Assembly: GCF_949987515.2 (NCBI RefSeq)
Contig: NC_082690.1
Coordinates: 106,204,400 to 106,268,399 of the forward strand
Origin: Delphinus delphis
Taxonomy: Eukaryota > Chordata > Mammalia > Artiodactyla > Delphinidae
Length of the DNA: 64,000 nucleotides
Reading direction: 5' to 3'
Shown: one piece after another, positions 1 to 12,127 of the stretch
Numbering within the stretch: position 1 is the first letter of the stretch
Layout of the letters: each line of letters opens with the position of its first letter
Notes under the pieces: generated by a model
What the model saw: only the letters and a program-made list of their open reading frames with translations
Told to the model about the DNA's origin: nothing
Database searches by the model: none
Position numbers and translations under genes: made by a program

Positions 1-51
1 GCACCTTGCAGCCTTCCTGTGCTCAGCATCTCAGCACCAAGCTCTGGAGGC

Positions 52-233
52 TTTTTTTTTTCTGTTTTTTCGATTTTTAATATTTATTTATTTGGCTGCG
101 CTGGGTCTTAGTTGCGGCATGCGGGATCTTTAGTTGCTGCATGTGGGATTTAGATCCCTGACCAGGGATCGAACCCAGGTTCCCTGCATTGGGGGCGTGG
201 AGTCTTAGCCACTGGACCGCCAGGGAAGTCCCT
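52..233 (-). mobile_element. tRNA-derived SINE of the CHR/cetartiodactyl type
   Basis: On the minus strand the element starts GGGACTTCCCTGGCGGTCCA, carries the Pol III B-box-like GGTTCGATCCC, and ends in an A/T-rich tail that appears here as the T-rich run at about 52-100. This is the tRNA-like head of the whale/hippo/ruminant SINE group. It splits or abuts the Tigger-like element to its right. Confidence 0.85.
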
Positions 234-237
234 AGGG

Positions 238-549
238 GGGCCGTTTTAAACAGTGACATCACCAACAAAAAGCACAAAAATGCAAAAATGGGCCACTAAG
301 TAGACCACGAAAAGGATGTTCATTTACAGTGTGAGAGTGGGACCCAGAAGGCGGATTGTGGCTTTGCTGGACCTCGGCTGGGAACACGTGCATTGGGCGA
401 CTCAGATGCTTCGTCGCTCTGCACATGTCTGCAGGCATCCACGAAAGAACTGGTTTTGTTGAGCGTCGATTTTGGGGACACGAGGAAATTCCAGCAAGTA
501 GGTGAATTCGCAAATATGGAATCCGTGGATAATGAGGATGGGCTGTACT
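238..549 (-). mobile_element. Tigger/pogo-like DNA transposon fragment
   Basis: Read on the minus strand, the stretch begins at a TA-flanked end with the 'cctcattatccacggattcc' type of terminus. It continues through a segment resembling the leader of Tigger-family transposons, up to a TTTAAAACGGCCCC motif where the SINE interrupts it. No transposase frame remains. The family call rests on remembered consensus and is moderate. Confidence 0.5.
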
Positions 550-929
550 TACCAAACGGGACCTCAGCTGCAAAAAAGGAAGAAGAGGCAGCTTGGAGGC
601 CAACACTGGACAGGGCAGTCAGTGGAGTCCTCTCTGAGAGGGAGAAATTAAAGCCAGAACCTGAAGGTGGAGGAGGGGATGGCCGTGCACGCTGCACAGG
701 GTTCAGTGGCGTCTTCTTTCGAGGTCAAGTTCAGAGTGGACACTGTTTCATTCAGCATAACCTCAGGGTGGTGAGATCTATCTCTGCCCTTTATTTTGAG
801 CTGCCACGTGGCTGGTCTTTTTTCTCTTTTTGTAGCTTCCTTTAGGTTGTTTATTTTTCTTCTCATTTTATTCTGTCTTCCTCGACTACTTTGGAACTTA
901 TAGATTCAATTTCTATTCGTTTAGCAGTG
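550..929. other. No recognised gene or repeat
   Basis: Mixed-composition DNA becoming AT-rich to the right. An open frame runs from the transposon relic into this stretch but has no protein-like features. Confidence 0.5.
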
Positions 930-1540
930 ACCCTGGAGACTTTTACCAGGTGTAGCAAACTTTGCAGTACCGAAGTTAATCAATATTTTATACTCCTTCC
1001 AAATGAAACAAGACCTCAGAATACATCACCTCCCTTCTGACTTACATGTGATTATGTCATATATTTTATTCTAATTTTAAATTCCCCAAGTTAGACCCGG
1101 TTTTTCTTGTTTTATGCAGTCGATGTTTTTTAGATTTACCCAGATATTCCCCATACACTTTGCTCATGATTTTTCCTTGCATTTTGAATCTCCCTTCAGC
1201 GATTATTTTCCTTTGGCTAGAATATATCCTCTGGGACCGTTTTTACTGGCAGTCGGTTTGTGGCAAACATCTACATTTTTACTTGTCTAAAAATAAATTG
1301 ATCAACCTTTTCTTTCATGGTTTGTACTTTTTGTGTGTTTTTAAGATGGCCCTGTCCTGAGGCTATGAAAATGTTACTCTATATTCTTCTCTGAAAATTT
1401 TATAGATTTGCATCTTGCATTGAATCGTTAATCCACCTGGAGCTGATTTTTGTGTGAGGTGTGAGGTAGGGGTCTGTGGTGATCATTAGTGTTCTTTCGG
1501 GGTCTAACTATTTCGGGCACATGGTGGGACTGCAAGTTCC
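930..1540 (-). mobile_element. Ancient L1 relic
   Basis: The best-preserved part (about 1340-1500) corresponds, on the minus strand, to the end of L1 ORF2: 'ggtgtgaggtaggggtctg' and the preceding 'ttttatagatttgcatcttg' match the usual reverse-oriented L1 pattern. The left part resembles reversed L1M 3' sequence more weakly. It carries many stops and has no coding potential. Confidence 0.6.
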
Positions 1541-1547
1541 CACTGAG

Positions 1548-1860
1548 ATGTGTATCAGGTATCTATGCTGTGTAACAAATCAGCACCAACACGGCTTGAA
1601 GCAGCTTCTGCCTATAAACTCATGGTTCTTTTAAGCAGAAGTCCAGGTGGGTTTGGGTGCATTCTCTGCTCACGTTCTCATAAGAGAACGTGTTATGGTT
1701 TCACCTGGAGGCTCTGGGGAGGAATCCACTTCCCAGCTCATGTGGTTGCTGATAGAATTCAGTTCTTTGCAGGTGTAGGACTGCATTTTCCCTGTTTTCT
1801 TACTGGCCATCAGCCAGGGGCCACTGTCTTTCCCGGCTCCTAGAGGCTGCCCTCAGGTCC
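1548..1860. mobile_element. Old LTR-like interspersed repeat, family uncertain
   Basis: It starts with 'tatgctgtgtaacaaatcag', the kind of edge found at reversed MaLR/MLT1-class LTR ends, but the body does not match a consensus I can name. It contains a compact hairpin at 1671-1692. Confidence 0.35.
1671..1692. repeat. Inverted repeat: 9-bp stem, 4-nt loop
   Basis: CACGTTCTC, then ATAA, then GAGAACGTG: a perfect 9-bp stem. It lies inside an old interspersed repeat, so a function is unlikely. Confidence 0.8.
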
Positions 1861-1989
1861 TAGCCATGTGCCCCCCTCTTACTTGCCACAACATGGCAGC
1901 TCACTTCTTCAAAGCCAACAGGAGCATCTCACTCCTCCCTGCTCCAACAGTCTTGTAGGGCACAACCTACCTATCTGTGGGAGTGACTA

Positions 1990-2165
1990 CCCTGTCATGT
2001 TTGTGTTGACCACGAACACGTGACTTGCTTTGGCTAGTGATGTGTGGGGAGTGGGGCATCTCTCCCATCACGTGCCACTTCCTGAGAGAAGCTTTAAGAG
2101 CCATTTGTGACGTGTCACATGGTCCTCCCTCTGCCTCTGTAACTGGGGAGTACTGACAGCCTTAT
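1990..2165. mobile_element. Old LTR-like fragment
   Basis: The order 'cacgtgacttgctttggcta', then 'cacttcctgagagaagcttt' and 'aagagccatttgtgacg', is a pattern I recall from mammalian ERV-type LTR relics. The family is not assigned. Confidence 0.35.
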
Positions 2166-2229
2166 GTCTTCTTTTCCAACCTTTATGTGTTTAACTTATT
2201 TTTCTTGCCTCACTGTCCCAGTTAGGGCC

Positions 2230-2395
2230 TTTAGTACAATTGATCAATTTGACCTCATTACATTTAGAACTTATACTCATCAAAACACCATAAAAATCAC
2301 GTAAGGACAAACTGAAAACTTAGAGGAGATATTGCAATGCATGGAGCTGACAAAGAATTAGTATGAAGAAAAGGAATGTTTTAATGTAGGTTTTA
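2230..2395 (+). mobile_element. L1 ORF2 relic, left part
   Basis: Resembles the L1 ORF2 stretch running from 'tcatcaaaa' to 'acaaagaattagtatgaaga', in sense orientation. It appears to continue at 2862 after about 465 bases of unrelated DNA. Confidence 0.5.
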
Positions 2396-2861
2396 TTACG
2401 ACTTAGGTGTGGCAAGGCCAACAGACCAGGAGACGACTGCCATTGGAAAGAGAGTTTGCTGCTCACAGATCCCAAGAGAAGGCCACCATCCCATGGGTGC
2501 CACATGAGGAAGCACCAGTGCTGGTCAGGAGGGGAGAACAGGGGTAAGAATCTTTATTGTGGGTTCCGTGGGAAGGAACAGGTGAGACAGGGGAAGCGGG
2601 CTGAGGACTGGCTAGGTGGAATGATTTCAGGGGACTCTGGGGCACAGGGGCTGTCCCCAGTTGCCTGGTACATGCCCTGGGATGATTCGGGCAGGGGATA
2701 GTGGCCCTGAGAGTGACAGACCAGTCAAGAAGGTGGTCAGGTTTTAGGCTCTGCATGGTTGGTCTGTATTTCAGAAGCGTGTTCACGGGTGAGTTATTTG
2801 TCTTCCCTAGGAATTAGTAACCCTGGGAGTGGCAGTCCCTCTAGGGTCAGGAAGACCCAAA
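2396..2861. other. Insert between two L1 relic halves, unassigned
   Basis: GC-richer than the L1 pieces on both sides, so it looks like a later insertion, possibly an LTR. No terminal motif or duplicated target was recognised. No gene. Confidence 0.35.
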
Positions 2862-3240
2862 TGTCAAAGCATCAGAATACAGAAACCAAAGGACATGGTT
2901 AATACAATGAAGAACGCCTGAAAAATCAATAAGAAAGAGAAACAGCCCAGTAGGCAAAAGACTCAAGTGTAACTTCATAGGAGAGGAAACACAGTATGAG
3001 AAATAAAAACACAGGTGCAAATTAAAACTACAGTAGGACAAAAAAATACAATAAGACACCTTTTCTCATCCATCAGATGGGCAAACATTAAAAAGCAGCT
3101 GCTGGGAGTGGAACCTGGTGCCACCACTTTGGAAAACAAATAGGCATTTTTATCATGAAGTTAAAGATACATGTTCCCTTTAACCAAGCACATGCATTCA
3201 CAGATATAGTCCCCAAAGAAACCTCTAGCATATGTCTTTA
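2862..3240 (+). mobile_element. L1 ORF2/3' relic, right part
   Basis: Sense L1M-like order: 'aggcaaaagactcaagtg', 'gcaaattaaaactacagt', 'ccactttggaaaacaaatag', then 'cacatgcattcacagatata'. This matches the usual end of old L1 ORF2. It is degenerate, with many stops. Confidence 0.6.
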
Positions 3241-3773
3241 GTTAAACATTTTTCGTTGAATACATAACTTTAGGTAGTCATTTTACTCCAATACCTTGGA
3301 GACGTGATTCCACCACATTCTGCTTCCTCACTGTTGTTGGGAAGTCAGCTGTGGGTCTCATGTCTCTTCAACCCCACCTTGCCTCTCCAGCAGCTTCTAA
3401 GACGTTCTCTTCTGGAATAACCATTCCTGATGTTCTGTAATTGATGATTTGGATTCTTGAAATCATGAGCCAAACTCATGGCCAAAGTTGCTTACATCCA
3501 TACCATCCCTGTGTTATCATGGGTGAGTGAAAGTCACATTACAAACCCTCCACAAAGCCCAACCTCTGTGTTCTGCTTCCTACCCAATAGGGACACCCTC
3601 CCGCCAGAACTTCCCATCACTATAGTAACGAAGGCTCTCACCCATGCTTTCCCCTCCCTCCTCCTGCCTCCTCATGTGGCCCTGCCTGGTGTGATATGCC
3701 CTCCTCTCCCCCTTTTTGGGAAGTATAAATCATAACTTCTTCCATGAGGCTGTAGTCTCTGTGTTTGCCATCT
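3241..3773. other. No recognised gene; possible LTR remnant
   Basis: Unassigned DNA. The right end (about 3715-3770, 'aagtataaatcataacttc...') resembles an LTR R/polyA zone, but no family could be named. Confidence 0.3.
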
Positions 3774-4125
3774 TTTTTTAAAATTAATTTTTGTTGGAGT
3801 ATAGTTGCTTTACAACGTTGTGTTAGTTTTTGCTGTACGGCAAAGTGAATCAGCTATACATAGACATATATCCCTTCTTTTTTTGATTTCCTTCCTATTA
3901 AGGTCACTACAGAGCACTGAGTAGAGTTCCCTGTGCTATACAGTAGGTTCTCATTAGTTTTCTATTTTATACATATTATCAGTTGTGTATATATGTCAAT
4001 CCCCATCTCCCAATTCATCCCACTCCCATTTCCCCCTTGGCATCCATACGTTTGTTCTCTACATCTGTGTCTCTATTTCTGCTTTGCAAATAAGATCATC
4101 TATCTTAACATACCTGATTAAAACA
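3774..4125 (-). mobile_element. Cetartiodactyl-type L1 3' end
   Basis: Reverse orientation. The string passes through 'tggagtatagttgctttaca', 'ttccctgtgctatacagtag' and 'tttgttctctacatctgtgt', the usual order of the young L1 3' UTR found in whales, cattle and relatives. The polyA end is to the left. Confidence 0.85.
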
Positions 4126-4149
4126 AAATCCAGGTACACTTGAATTCAC

Positions 4150-4290
4150 TTGTCCTACCTTGGATACTTTAGGACACCTGGATCTGTGGATTGACGTCTT
4201 TCATCAGCTCTGAACTTTCTCAGCTATTTTTCATTCAGATACAGCCTTTATTCTGTCTTCTCATTCTATGGCCTGCATTTCACCTCCGAC
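4150..4290 (-). mobile_element. Old L1M 3' fragment
   Basis: 'gattgacgtctttcatcagc' and 'ctttctcagctatttttcat' resemble reversed L1M 3' UTR sequence. Short and diverged. Confidence 0.45.
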
Positions 4291-4461
4291 TCTCTTCCTC
4301 AGTTATCAGGGGGCAGACCAAGCAGAGCAGAGGAGGTCAGTGAGCAGGGAGAGAGGATGTGCAAGAAGCTGGACACACCTCACCTTGGAGGATGTGTGGC
4401 CTTAAGTGGAGGTGAGACCCAGCAGCTGTGCTTCCTGACAGAGTTCCAGTCCATCTTCCAT

Positions 4462-4757
4462 GAGCCAGCCCACAGCCTGGGGACACACCTGAGCCAGCCC
4501 ATGACCAGGGGACACTCCTGAGTCAGCCCACAGCCAGGGGACATGCTGGGGCAGCCCATGGCCAGGGAACACACCTGAGTAGCCCATGGCCTGATGATAC
4601 ACCTGGGCCAGCCCATGGCCAGGGGACACACGGGACCAGCCCACAGCCAGGGAATGCACCTGAGCTAGCCCATGGCCTGATGATACACCTGAACTAGCCC
4701 AAGGCCAGAGAACACACCTGAGCTAGCTCATGGCCAGGGGACATGCCTGAGCAGCCT
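4462..4757. repeat. 29-bp minisatellite, about 10 copies
   Basis: Ten units of 27-30 bp of the type GAGCCAGCCCATGGCCAGGG followed by GACACACCT. Units 5 and 8 share the variant GCCTGATGATACACCT, which suggests that a block of about three units was itself duplicated. Minus-strand frames through the array look repetitive only because of it and are not genes. Confidence 0.9.
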
Positions 4758-5590
4758 CCTGTCCCTGATAACTGACACTGTCACCCACCGGTGACAATGG
4801 AGATGTGGGAGGTGTGTGGACACGAGCCTCTCTGATGGCTGTGAGAATGTAGTGTTTCTGAGGGGACAGGTGATCTTCCCTGGGGCCACACACTGGGTGC
4901 CAATGGGGCACTATCTTGTGGCTCAATCCAACTTCAAGAGCCCATGATTGTCCCCAAGTCCCTACGCCTGCCGCCCCCAGCACAATGCCTGTTGCGAGAG
5001 ACACACTCTCACATCAAAAAATCATTTTGTGCAGCGGACCTCCCTGATCCTTGTCCCCCATCATTTCCCTTTTTTTTTTTTTTTTTAATTTAGAAATCAA
5101 GAGAGAGAATCTAGGCCAGGTCACGCTTGGGAAACTGCTGAGATTTTTTTCCCTCTTCTACTCAATACATTTCTTTTATCTTAAAAAAAAATTAATACCA
5201 TTAGGTCATTTCCACCCCTCCACCCTGCTCTCCTTTTTTTCTATTTCTGGGAAAAATCTTCATTTTGTGTATTTCTCAAGCATCTTGACATTCCGTCTGA
5301 GACTAATGGCCGGATCCCTTCCTTCCAGCCCCTCTCAAAATTCCTGCTGGGTTTATCTCTTGCAAATGCCTTAGTGCTGCAAAGCAAATCCACCCCCCCC
5401 AACCCTGTCTCTCCACTGCCCTCTCTGTGAAAAAGAAAAGGCCCCCGGCTCTCAGTGAGGTCCTCAGGCAACCCAGATACATCCTCCAGTGCCTTCAAAC
5501 GTGCCTCATCTGGGCTGCACCAACCTCTGCCTGTTAACTCTTTCAAAGAACACTTGTCGGTGTGTGAAAGCTGTCTGGGTTCATTGATAA
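4758..5590. other. No recognised gene; poly-T run near 5070
   Basis: Mixed DNA with a T-rich run at about 5069-5087 and a C-run near 5393-5401. No feature beyond these was identified. Confidence 0.4.
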
Positions 5591-5616
5591 AAAAGGTATT
5601 GTTCTTTTTTTTACCA

Positions 5617-5850
5617 AAAAAGGTATGGTATATATTCTTTTCCATTATGGTTTATCACAGGATATTGAATAGAGTTCCCTGTGCTATACGTTAGGACCTT
5701 GTTGTTTATCCATTCTAAATGTAATAGTTTGCATCTGCCAAAAAAAGAACGTCTCTGTGTGTATAACTGAGTCACTTTTCTGTACAGCAGAGATTGGCAC
5801 AACACTGTAAATCAACTACACTTCAAAAAAAAAAAGAAAAAAGAAAAAAA
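5617..5850 (+). mobile_element. Short L1 insertion with 5' inversion (twin priming)
   Basis: The left part (about 5625-5740) is reversed cetartiodactyl L1 3' sequence ('ttccctgtgctatacgttag'). The right part (about 5741-5823) is the immediately following 3' segment in forward orientation ('gtataactgagtcacttttc', 'ttgtaaatcaactacacttc' type), then an A-rich tail to 5850. Consecutive consensus pieces in opposite orientation, ending in one A-tail, are the signature of twin-primed L1 insertion. A possible imperfect target duplication is AAAAAAGGTATGG at about 5616-5628 and AAAAAAGTTATGG after the tail. Confidence 0.75.
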
Positions 5851-7180
5851 GTTATGGTTTTTAGGGCTGTTTTGTATTAACAGGTTGTAGCAGGGGATGG
5901 TCAGTATTTGCAGAGGGCTGAGTTCCCTTTCACCTACTTGTTGCTTTAAAAGATGAAATGATTGGGTAGAGACCCCCCTCCCCGCCCCCTTGTCAGAGCC
6001 GGCCGGCAGGATGCTGCTTCTCCCCAAACCCCAAAGAGTTAAGCGCCGACGGTTAATACTCCTCTCTTTGGCCCCCTCGTCCCTTATTCTAATGTATGAA
6101 CGCTCATTCAGAAGTGAGCAAGCCGTATGTGCGTCTGGGGCTTGGTGACAGCTTGCCTTCTCTGGGCGACATGGATGGTCCCTGCTGAAATGTTTTGTGA
6201 AAGTACAATTTTATGAACACTCAGGGCTCACCCAGACGTAAGCATCTATCATGCAGGCATGTCTCTGCGGCCCCAGGATCCAAGAGGGGGGTTCACTTTG
6301 TCCCTTCCTGGCCGGGGACTCTGGGCCCGAGGTGAGAAAAACGAAGGAAGGTTATTAAGAATTCTGACAAGGTAGGCTGAATAAATTGTGTTTTCTTTGT
6401 GAGCCTTAATCCGGTGTTGTATTGGCTTCTCGGACATGGCTAATTTATTTGGAATTTCATTCTGTTCCTGACAGCGTCCTTGACTAGCTGTTTGATCACC
6501 CCAAGCAAAGTTACATACCAGCTTTCAAATGCTGGAAGGGCAGTGGCGTGATTTTTCTCAAGTGCGTTCTCCTGGGCCTGGCTTTATGTTTGTAGGGGGA
6601 TGTTTCAAACGGCGGGGGCCGTCCCTTGTTAGGGAGAAAACCCGGCCCGCGCAGGGGTCTCCCTCAATGAGGAAGCTTTCCACTTTTCCCCACTTGTCCC
6701 ACTGTTTGGCATTCTAAGCTGCTTTTGTGGCGCAGGAAGAAAGAAAATTAATTTTCTCCCCGTCTGCAAGTAGGGAGCATTTCAGCGGAGAGCCGGTTTG
6801 CAATGCATATTCTGTTGATTTCAGCTGCCCACGCCGGCTGGGTTTTGAGAAGCAATATTCTCAGGGGAAGAAGTAAATCGACCGCAAACCTCCTTAGGGT
6901 GTGAACTCCAGGGTCTCCATCCAGCCTAGGGACCTCCGGCATCTTTCGCTCCATCTTGGCGGAAATAGGAGTTGACATTCACTCTCTAACTCACACGTGT
7001 ATGCGATGTTTGCTTTTTTATTTTTATGTTTTTGGTAATAACAAGTGTGTCTTGCTTTGGCCAAAAGAAAAAATGAATAATGATTTTCAACAACACTCCA
7101 ACGCTTTGGAGAATCTCATTCTCGGCCAATTTCGGCAGAATCCAGTCTAATAAAACCTGGGCTTCCTTTAACTTCACTTT
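5851..7180. other. Unique DNA without recognised repeats; possible regulatory stretch
   Basis: No transposon match was seen in over 1.3 kb, which is unusual for this window. Balanced composition with AT-rich homeobox-like words (GGCTAATTTATTTGG near 6437; AAATTAATTTTC near 6746). It could hold conserved non-coding DNA, but conservation cannot be judged from one sequence. Confidence 0.35.
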
Positions 7181-7345
7181 TTGACACCAGCCTGTGAAGA
7201 CGCTCGTACTGAGGGCCTTCTAGGGGCAGGAACTGTGCTCAGCCCTGGGGGATGTGGTGGGAGCTCACATTCTAGAAACGCATACAAGAGCTCAGAGCAC
7301 GTTAGGCCTGTGATGAAAGGAACAAACAAAGCTAACCAACCCAGC
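7181..7345 (+). mobile_element. L2-like fragment
   Basis: 'ggcaggaactgtgctcagcc', then 'gggagctcacattctagaaa', resembles the L2 3' region ('gtgctgggtgctgggg...gagcttacattctagtgg'). Diverged. Confidence 0.45.
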
Positions 7346-9480
7346 ACCAGGGTGAGACGCGGGTGGTGCCTGGGTGTGAGGACTCAGCTTCTCTCATGGG
7401 GCCCTGCCTTTGAGTCGGGGAAGTCCACTGGGTCTTTGGGACATCTGAGCAGTGCTTTCACCACCTGCAAAGTACTCTGATCCCCGGCCTTGCTTGCAGA
7501 ACATGGGAGAGGGGCTATGGTCCCCTTATACGGAGGAGGAAGCTGAGGCCCAGGGCACCTGCCGGGACACCTTGATGACGATACAGCTTGTTTAGGGCAA
7601 GCAGCTTGAGTGGCGCACTTGGGGCTCATTCCAGGGCCGTGACTTCCAGGGACAGCAGGTCCTGGGTGGGGACACAGCTGTGCCCCTCCACTCCCAGCCC
7701 TCCTGCACAGACCTCACCTGGGGGCCGGGGTCATCTGCCAGGTATTGTTAAGGGAGCGATGAGGGAGGATTTGCCAGTTCCTGCTTCACTGCTTGGACAT
7801 TGGGTGCAGGAAGATTCCCTGGCCATTGGCAGTCCTGAAAATCCCCCAGTCCGTCCTCGGCGACCCAGGTACAAGCCTCTACCTGCTGGGCTCGGGAGTT
7901 GTGGCAAACTCCAGCTCCCAGGGATGGGACGCTCATCTTGCCACGGCATTCCTGGGCAGGTGATTTAAGAGGAGATGCGCCCTGGGGAAATGGGGGGGAG
8001 GAGGTGGGAGGCATGGGGATGGTGGGAGGAGGGAGGGAAGAAGCCAAGGAGAGCCGTGACTTTGGGTACCGTCCCAAGCTCACTGTGATCTCGAGGGGGA
8101 ATTCTGGGGGCTGTGTGACCTTGGAGTTTGTCCTGACGCCCAGCACGGGAGTTGGGCTTTCATCCCCCCATGGTCAGTCCCTGGGGAAGGGTGGCCTGGG
8201 GGGATGTAAACCCCTGGGTGCTGGGGCAGCTCCTATAACCAAGAATGTCCCTGGAGAAGAGTCGGGAGCCAAAGGACATGGGAGGCAGAGACAGAGTGCA
8301 CGGAGACAGGGGAAAGGGTTCCAGGGGCGGGGTGTAGCTCACCGTCCCTGTCAATCGTGGGGTGACTTGGCTGCTTCCCTGTGAGTGGGGACCCCAGCGC
8401 CCACCCCACGGGAGGCTGTGGGCGTTGCACATTTATCATCAGCTTACTACTTTCCCCTTGTGGGCGACGGCCACCTTGCCCCTCTAGCGTCCTCTGCACC
8501 TGCGTCAGGTAGACCTTTCCCAAGAGAAGGCGGCCCTGGGTCAGCTGTACACTGTCCAGGGGGAGGGGGGCTATGCGCTTCCTCTCCCGAAGGGCGCGCT
8601 GACCTTGGCCTCCCCAGTTCCAGGGGCCTGGGGACGTCTGAGCAGGAAGGGGGAGGCGTCCGTGACCTTGGAGAGTCTCTGTGCGTGCGCGCCACATGAC
8701 CGGGGCAATGTTGATTTTGTGTGTCGATTGTGTGCTCGCAAACAGAGACGTTTATCCAAGGCCACCTTGTCCCCGCTGCTGGGTCAGGGGCTGCGGGGTG
8801 GGAGGCTGAGAGCAGGAAGACGGGCCCTGCCTGGCGTGCGTCCCTGCCTGCGGCCACCCCAGGGTGCCCACTGGGAGACGCTGACCTTCCAGGTAAGAGA
8901 AACTCGAGGAAAGGCTTCTTCTCCCTCCCCACTCTCGGCCGCTCTCCCCTGGGACCTTCACTCCCCACGCAGGTGGGTTCTCAGTGGCTGGGTGGGCGGG
9001 CACTTGTGAACGCTCCTGGGGACTTCCTGCAACATTCTGGAAGCCTTTTCCAGTTGCCACGTCCTGGATCTGTTTGATTACTGACTCCGTGTCGGGCTCC
9101 TACGATCTGAATTCCCACGTGTGTTTGAAGTGGTCTTTAATCCTCTGTCAGGGCCAATAAGCCCAGAGCTGAACGTTACCTGAGAGTCTATTCCGCAGAC
9201 GTGCCGGACGCCTGGCCAGGCCGCCGGCTGGCGGCTCTCTCTGTGGATGGAGGTGGAAAGGGCTGTTTGCCCCCCCAGAGGGCACAGTATGGCACTGGGC
9301 ACTTTGGAGACAGCCTTTGCTGGTCGGGGTGATACCTGAGCTCCAGGGGTGAGGGCTGGGGGGACGGTGCAGGTCGGGGGCTCACCTTGGGTCTGGCTCA
9401 CGGGGAGCGTCCACACACGTTTACCAGATCGTTGTTAGGAGGCCGCGAGCGAACGCCGTCTTCCCACTGTCCATCTTACG
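7346..9480. other. GC-rich unique DNA with no supported gene
   Basis: Many overlapping open frames on both strands reflect high GC and few stops. None shows a domain, signal peptide or consistent codon pattern. A short MIR-like remnant ('ggaggaggaagctgaggccc') lies near 7532-7560. Confidence 0.45.
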
Positions 9481-9489
9481 CTGGGCTCC

Positions 9490-9610
9490 CTGTCAAAGGC
9501 TTTGCATTCACTCCTTAGCTAGAACCTTCTGGAAAGGCTGGGTGGGAGCACATTCTCATTTTGTAGATGAAGGAGAAATTCAGGAACTGGCTTCAGGTGG
9601 CCCGCATCCC
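9490..9610 (-). mobile_element. MIR/L2-like remnant
   Basis: 'cacattctcattttgtagat' followed by 'gaaggagaaattcaggaact' is the reversed MIR/L2 'attttacagatgaggaaactgagg' pattern, diverged. Confidence 0.4.
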
Positions 9611-9838
9611 TGGAGGCTGCTCAGCTTTCTCCCTGGCTCGGGTACCTGGGGGTGGACCATTTCCCGGTGAGAACTCGGCTGGCCTCCTGCAGCATCCAGG
9701 GACCTGACCTCCAGTTTGCACCCCTTTGCATTGCAGTACCGGGGAACTGGGGTTGGAGGAGGGGCTGTCTCTTCACCCAAGGGAAACTTGGCTGGGAAAG
9801 GCCAGAGATGAACTTGGGGGTGGGCAGCGCCTGCAGGA

Positions 9839-9938
9839 GTGTGTGTGCCCTGGTGTGTGTACCCGCTTGTGTGCGCACGGGCACGAACACGTGCATGTTA
9901 TATGTGCAGGCGTGTGTGTGTGTGTGTACACGTGTTCT

Positions 9939-9970
<32 letters not shown>
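9839..9970. repeat. (GT)n microsatellite and alternating purine-pyrimidine tract
   Basis: Interrupted GT runs at 9912-9927 and about 9940-9970, preceded by GTGTGTGCC and GTGCGCACGG stretches. Alternating purine-pyrimidine sequence can adopt Z-DNA. It is about 1.1 kb upstream of the SMIM38 start. Confidence 0.95.
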
Positions 9971-9971
<1 letters not shown>

Positions 9972-10369
9972 CAGGCAGATGCTGCTATTTCAGCAGTGTG
10001 GTGGGGACATTTCTGAGGGCCTCCTCTCGGGGGACAGGAAGGCAGCCAGTGATTCCACGCCCAGGCACCTTACTGGTCCCGTGTGGACACTGTCCCTTAG
10101 TCTGCATCATGGCCCTTCAAAGCAGAATTGTCACTTGCCTCCCTTTCTGATGAGATTTGTGGCCCCAAAGGTGAGCCGGTCACTCCGAGGGTCCACGGTG
10201 GGCCCCGGCTTGAGGCCATGAGGGGTGTGGGGGGAGGCCCGCAGGACTGACCCGTCCAGCCTGGGCTGTGGGTGTCCTCCAAGGTCTCTTGGTGGGCTGG
10301 TGGGGGCGGTGATCTGGGGGTCGGTGCTGCCCTTCCTGGGTGATTAAGCAGGTTCCCCTCCTGGGCAGC

Positions 10370-11265
<896 letters not shown>

Positions 11266-11779
11266 GGCCTCTGCCGGCCAGGGGCCTCAAGCTCCCGGCG
11301 CCCAAGGGCTGTCCCTCCAGGAGGGCGCTGTCCCAGAGACGGCCTGTCCTGGGGCTGAGGGGGGGCACAGGGAGGGGCAGCAGAGCAGGCGAAACACTCC
11401 CTGCATCCCGCCCACGGGGCAGAGATGGACCGGCCCCACCTGGACTGACCAGGGCTGTCCTGGTCACGCCCCCCGTTTGGGGGATGGAGGGGGGGCCCCT
11501 GCCCATCTCTCCACCAGGTCTGGTGTCCTGTGTTGAAGTGAGTGATCCTGGGAGTGGGTCTTGCTTTAATACTTTCTCTGCTTCCAATGCTTTATAATGT
11601 GTTTGCAGGAAGAGGCGGGTGTGAGCCAGAGGGGCTGGTGGAGGGGTTGCAAGGACAGATGTGACCACATCAAAGCCAGCCCTGCCACCAAAAGCCACCC
11701 TCTGACTCAGTCTCCTGCAGGGATAAGTAAGCGCAGACAGTGCCCTGGTTTCCCCAGAGAAGACCACTCGGAGGGTCTC
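11266..11779 (+). other. Downstream flank of SMIM38, probable 3' UTR
   Basis: GC-rich at first, then AT-richer near 11550-11605. The stretch following the stop codon is probably transcribed as 3' UTR, but no canonical AATAAA was seen, so the transcript end is undetermined. Confidence 0.35.
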
Positions 11780-11910
11780 AAGACAGACATGAGACTCTGA
11801 GTTCAAGTCCAGCTCTGGCTGACCGTGGGCAAACTCTCTTTCCCCATCTCTTAGATGGACGCAATAGTCCCTGCCCCCAGCCCCCACTGAAGGTTATCAG
11901 GAGGGTCAGG
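11780..11910 (+). mobile_element. MIR SINE fragment
   Basis: 'gttcaagtccagctctggct', then 'gaccgtgggcaaactctctt' and 'tccccatctcttagatgg', is the MIR core and 3' half in sense orientation. Confidence 0.7.
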
Positions 11911-12127
11911 TAAGGGGTGGGGTGAGCCATCCCCCCCACAAGATGCAAACTACAGGACATGTGGAGGACAATTTAATGGAGAGGTCACAGGACCCAGGGC
12001 CCACTGTTCCTTTGGGAAAGTGTGTGGCCGAGACACCCCTGAGAAGACGGACAGGCAGGGAGACTTGACGGGTGCCCCCTCCTGTCACACCAGCCGGTTC
12101 ACACCTGACTTAAGGGGCAGCACGTGG

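Noticed and set aside
393..845. 150-codon forward frame
   Set aside because: It starts inside a Tigger-like DNA transposon relic and has no similarity to a known protein that I can recognise.
4380..4659. Repetitive minus-strand peptides that look like a tandem-repeat protein
   Set aside because: They are the reading of the 29-bp minisatellite. The unit length is not a multiple of three overall, and frames shift between units.
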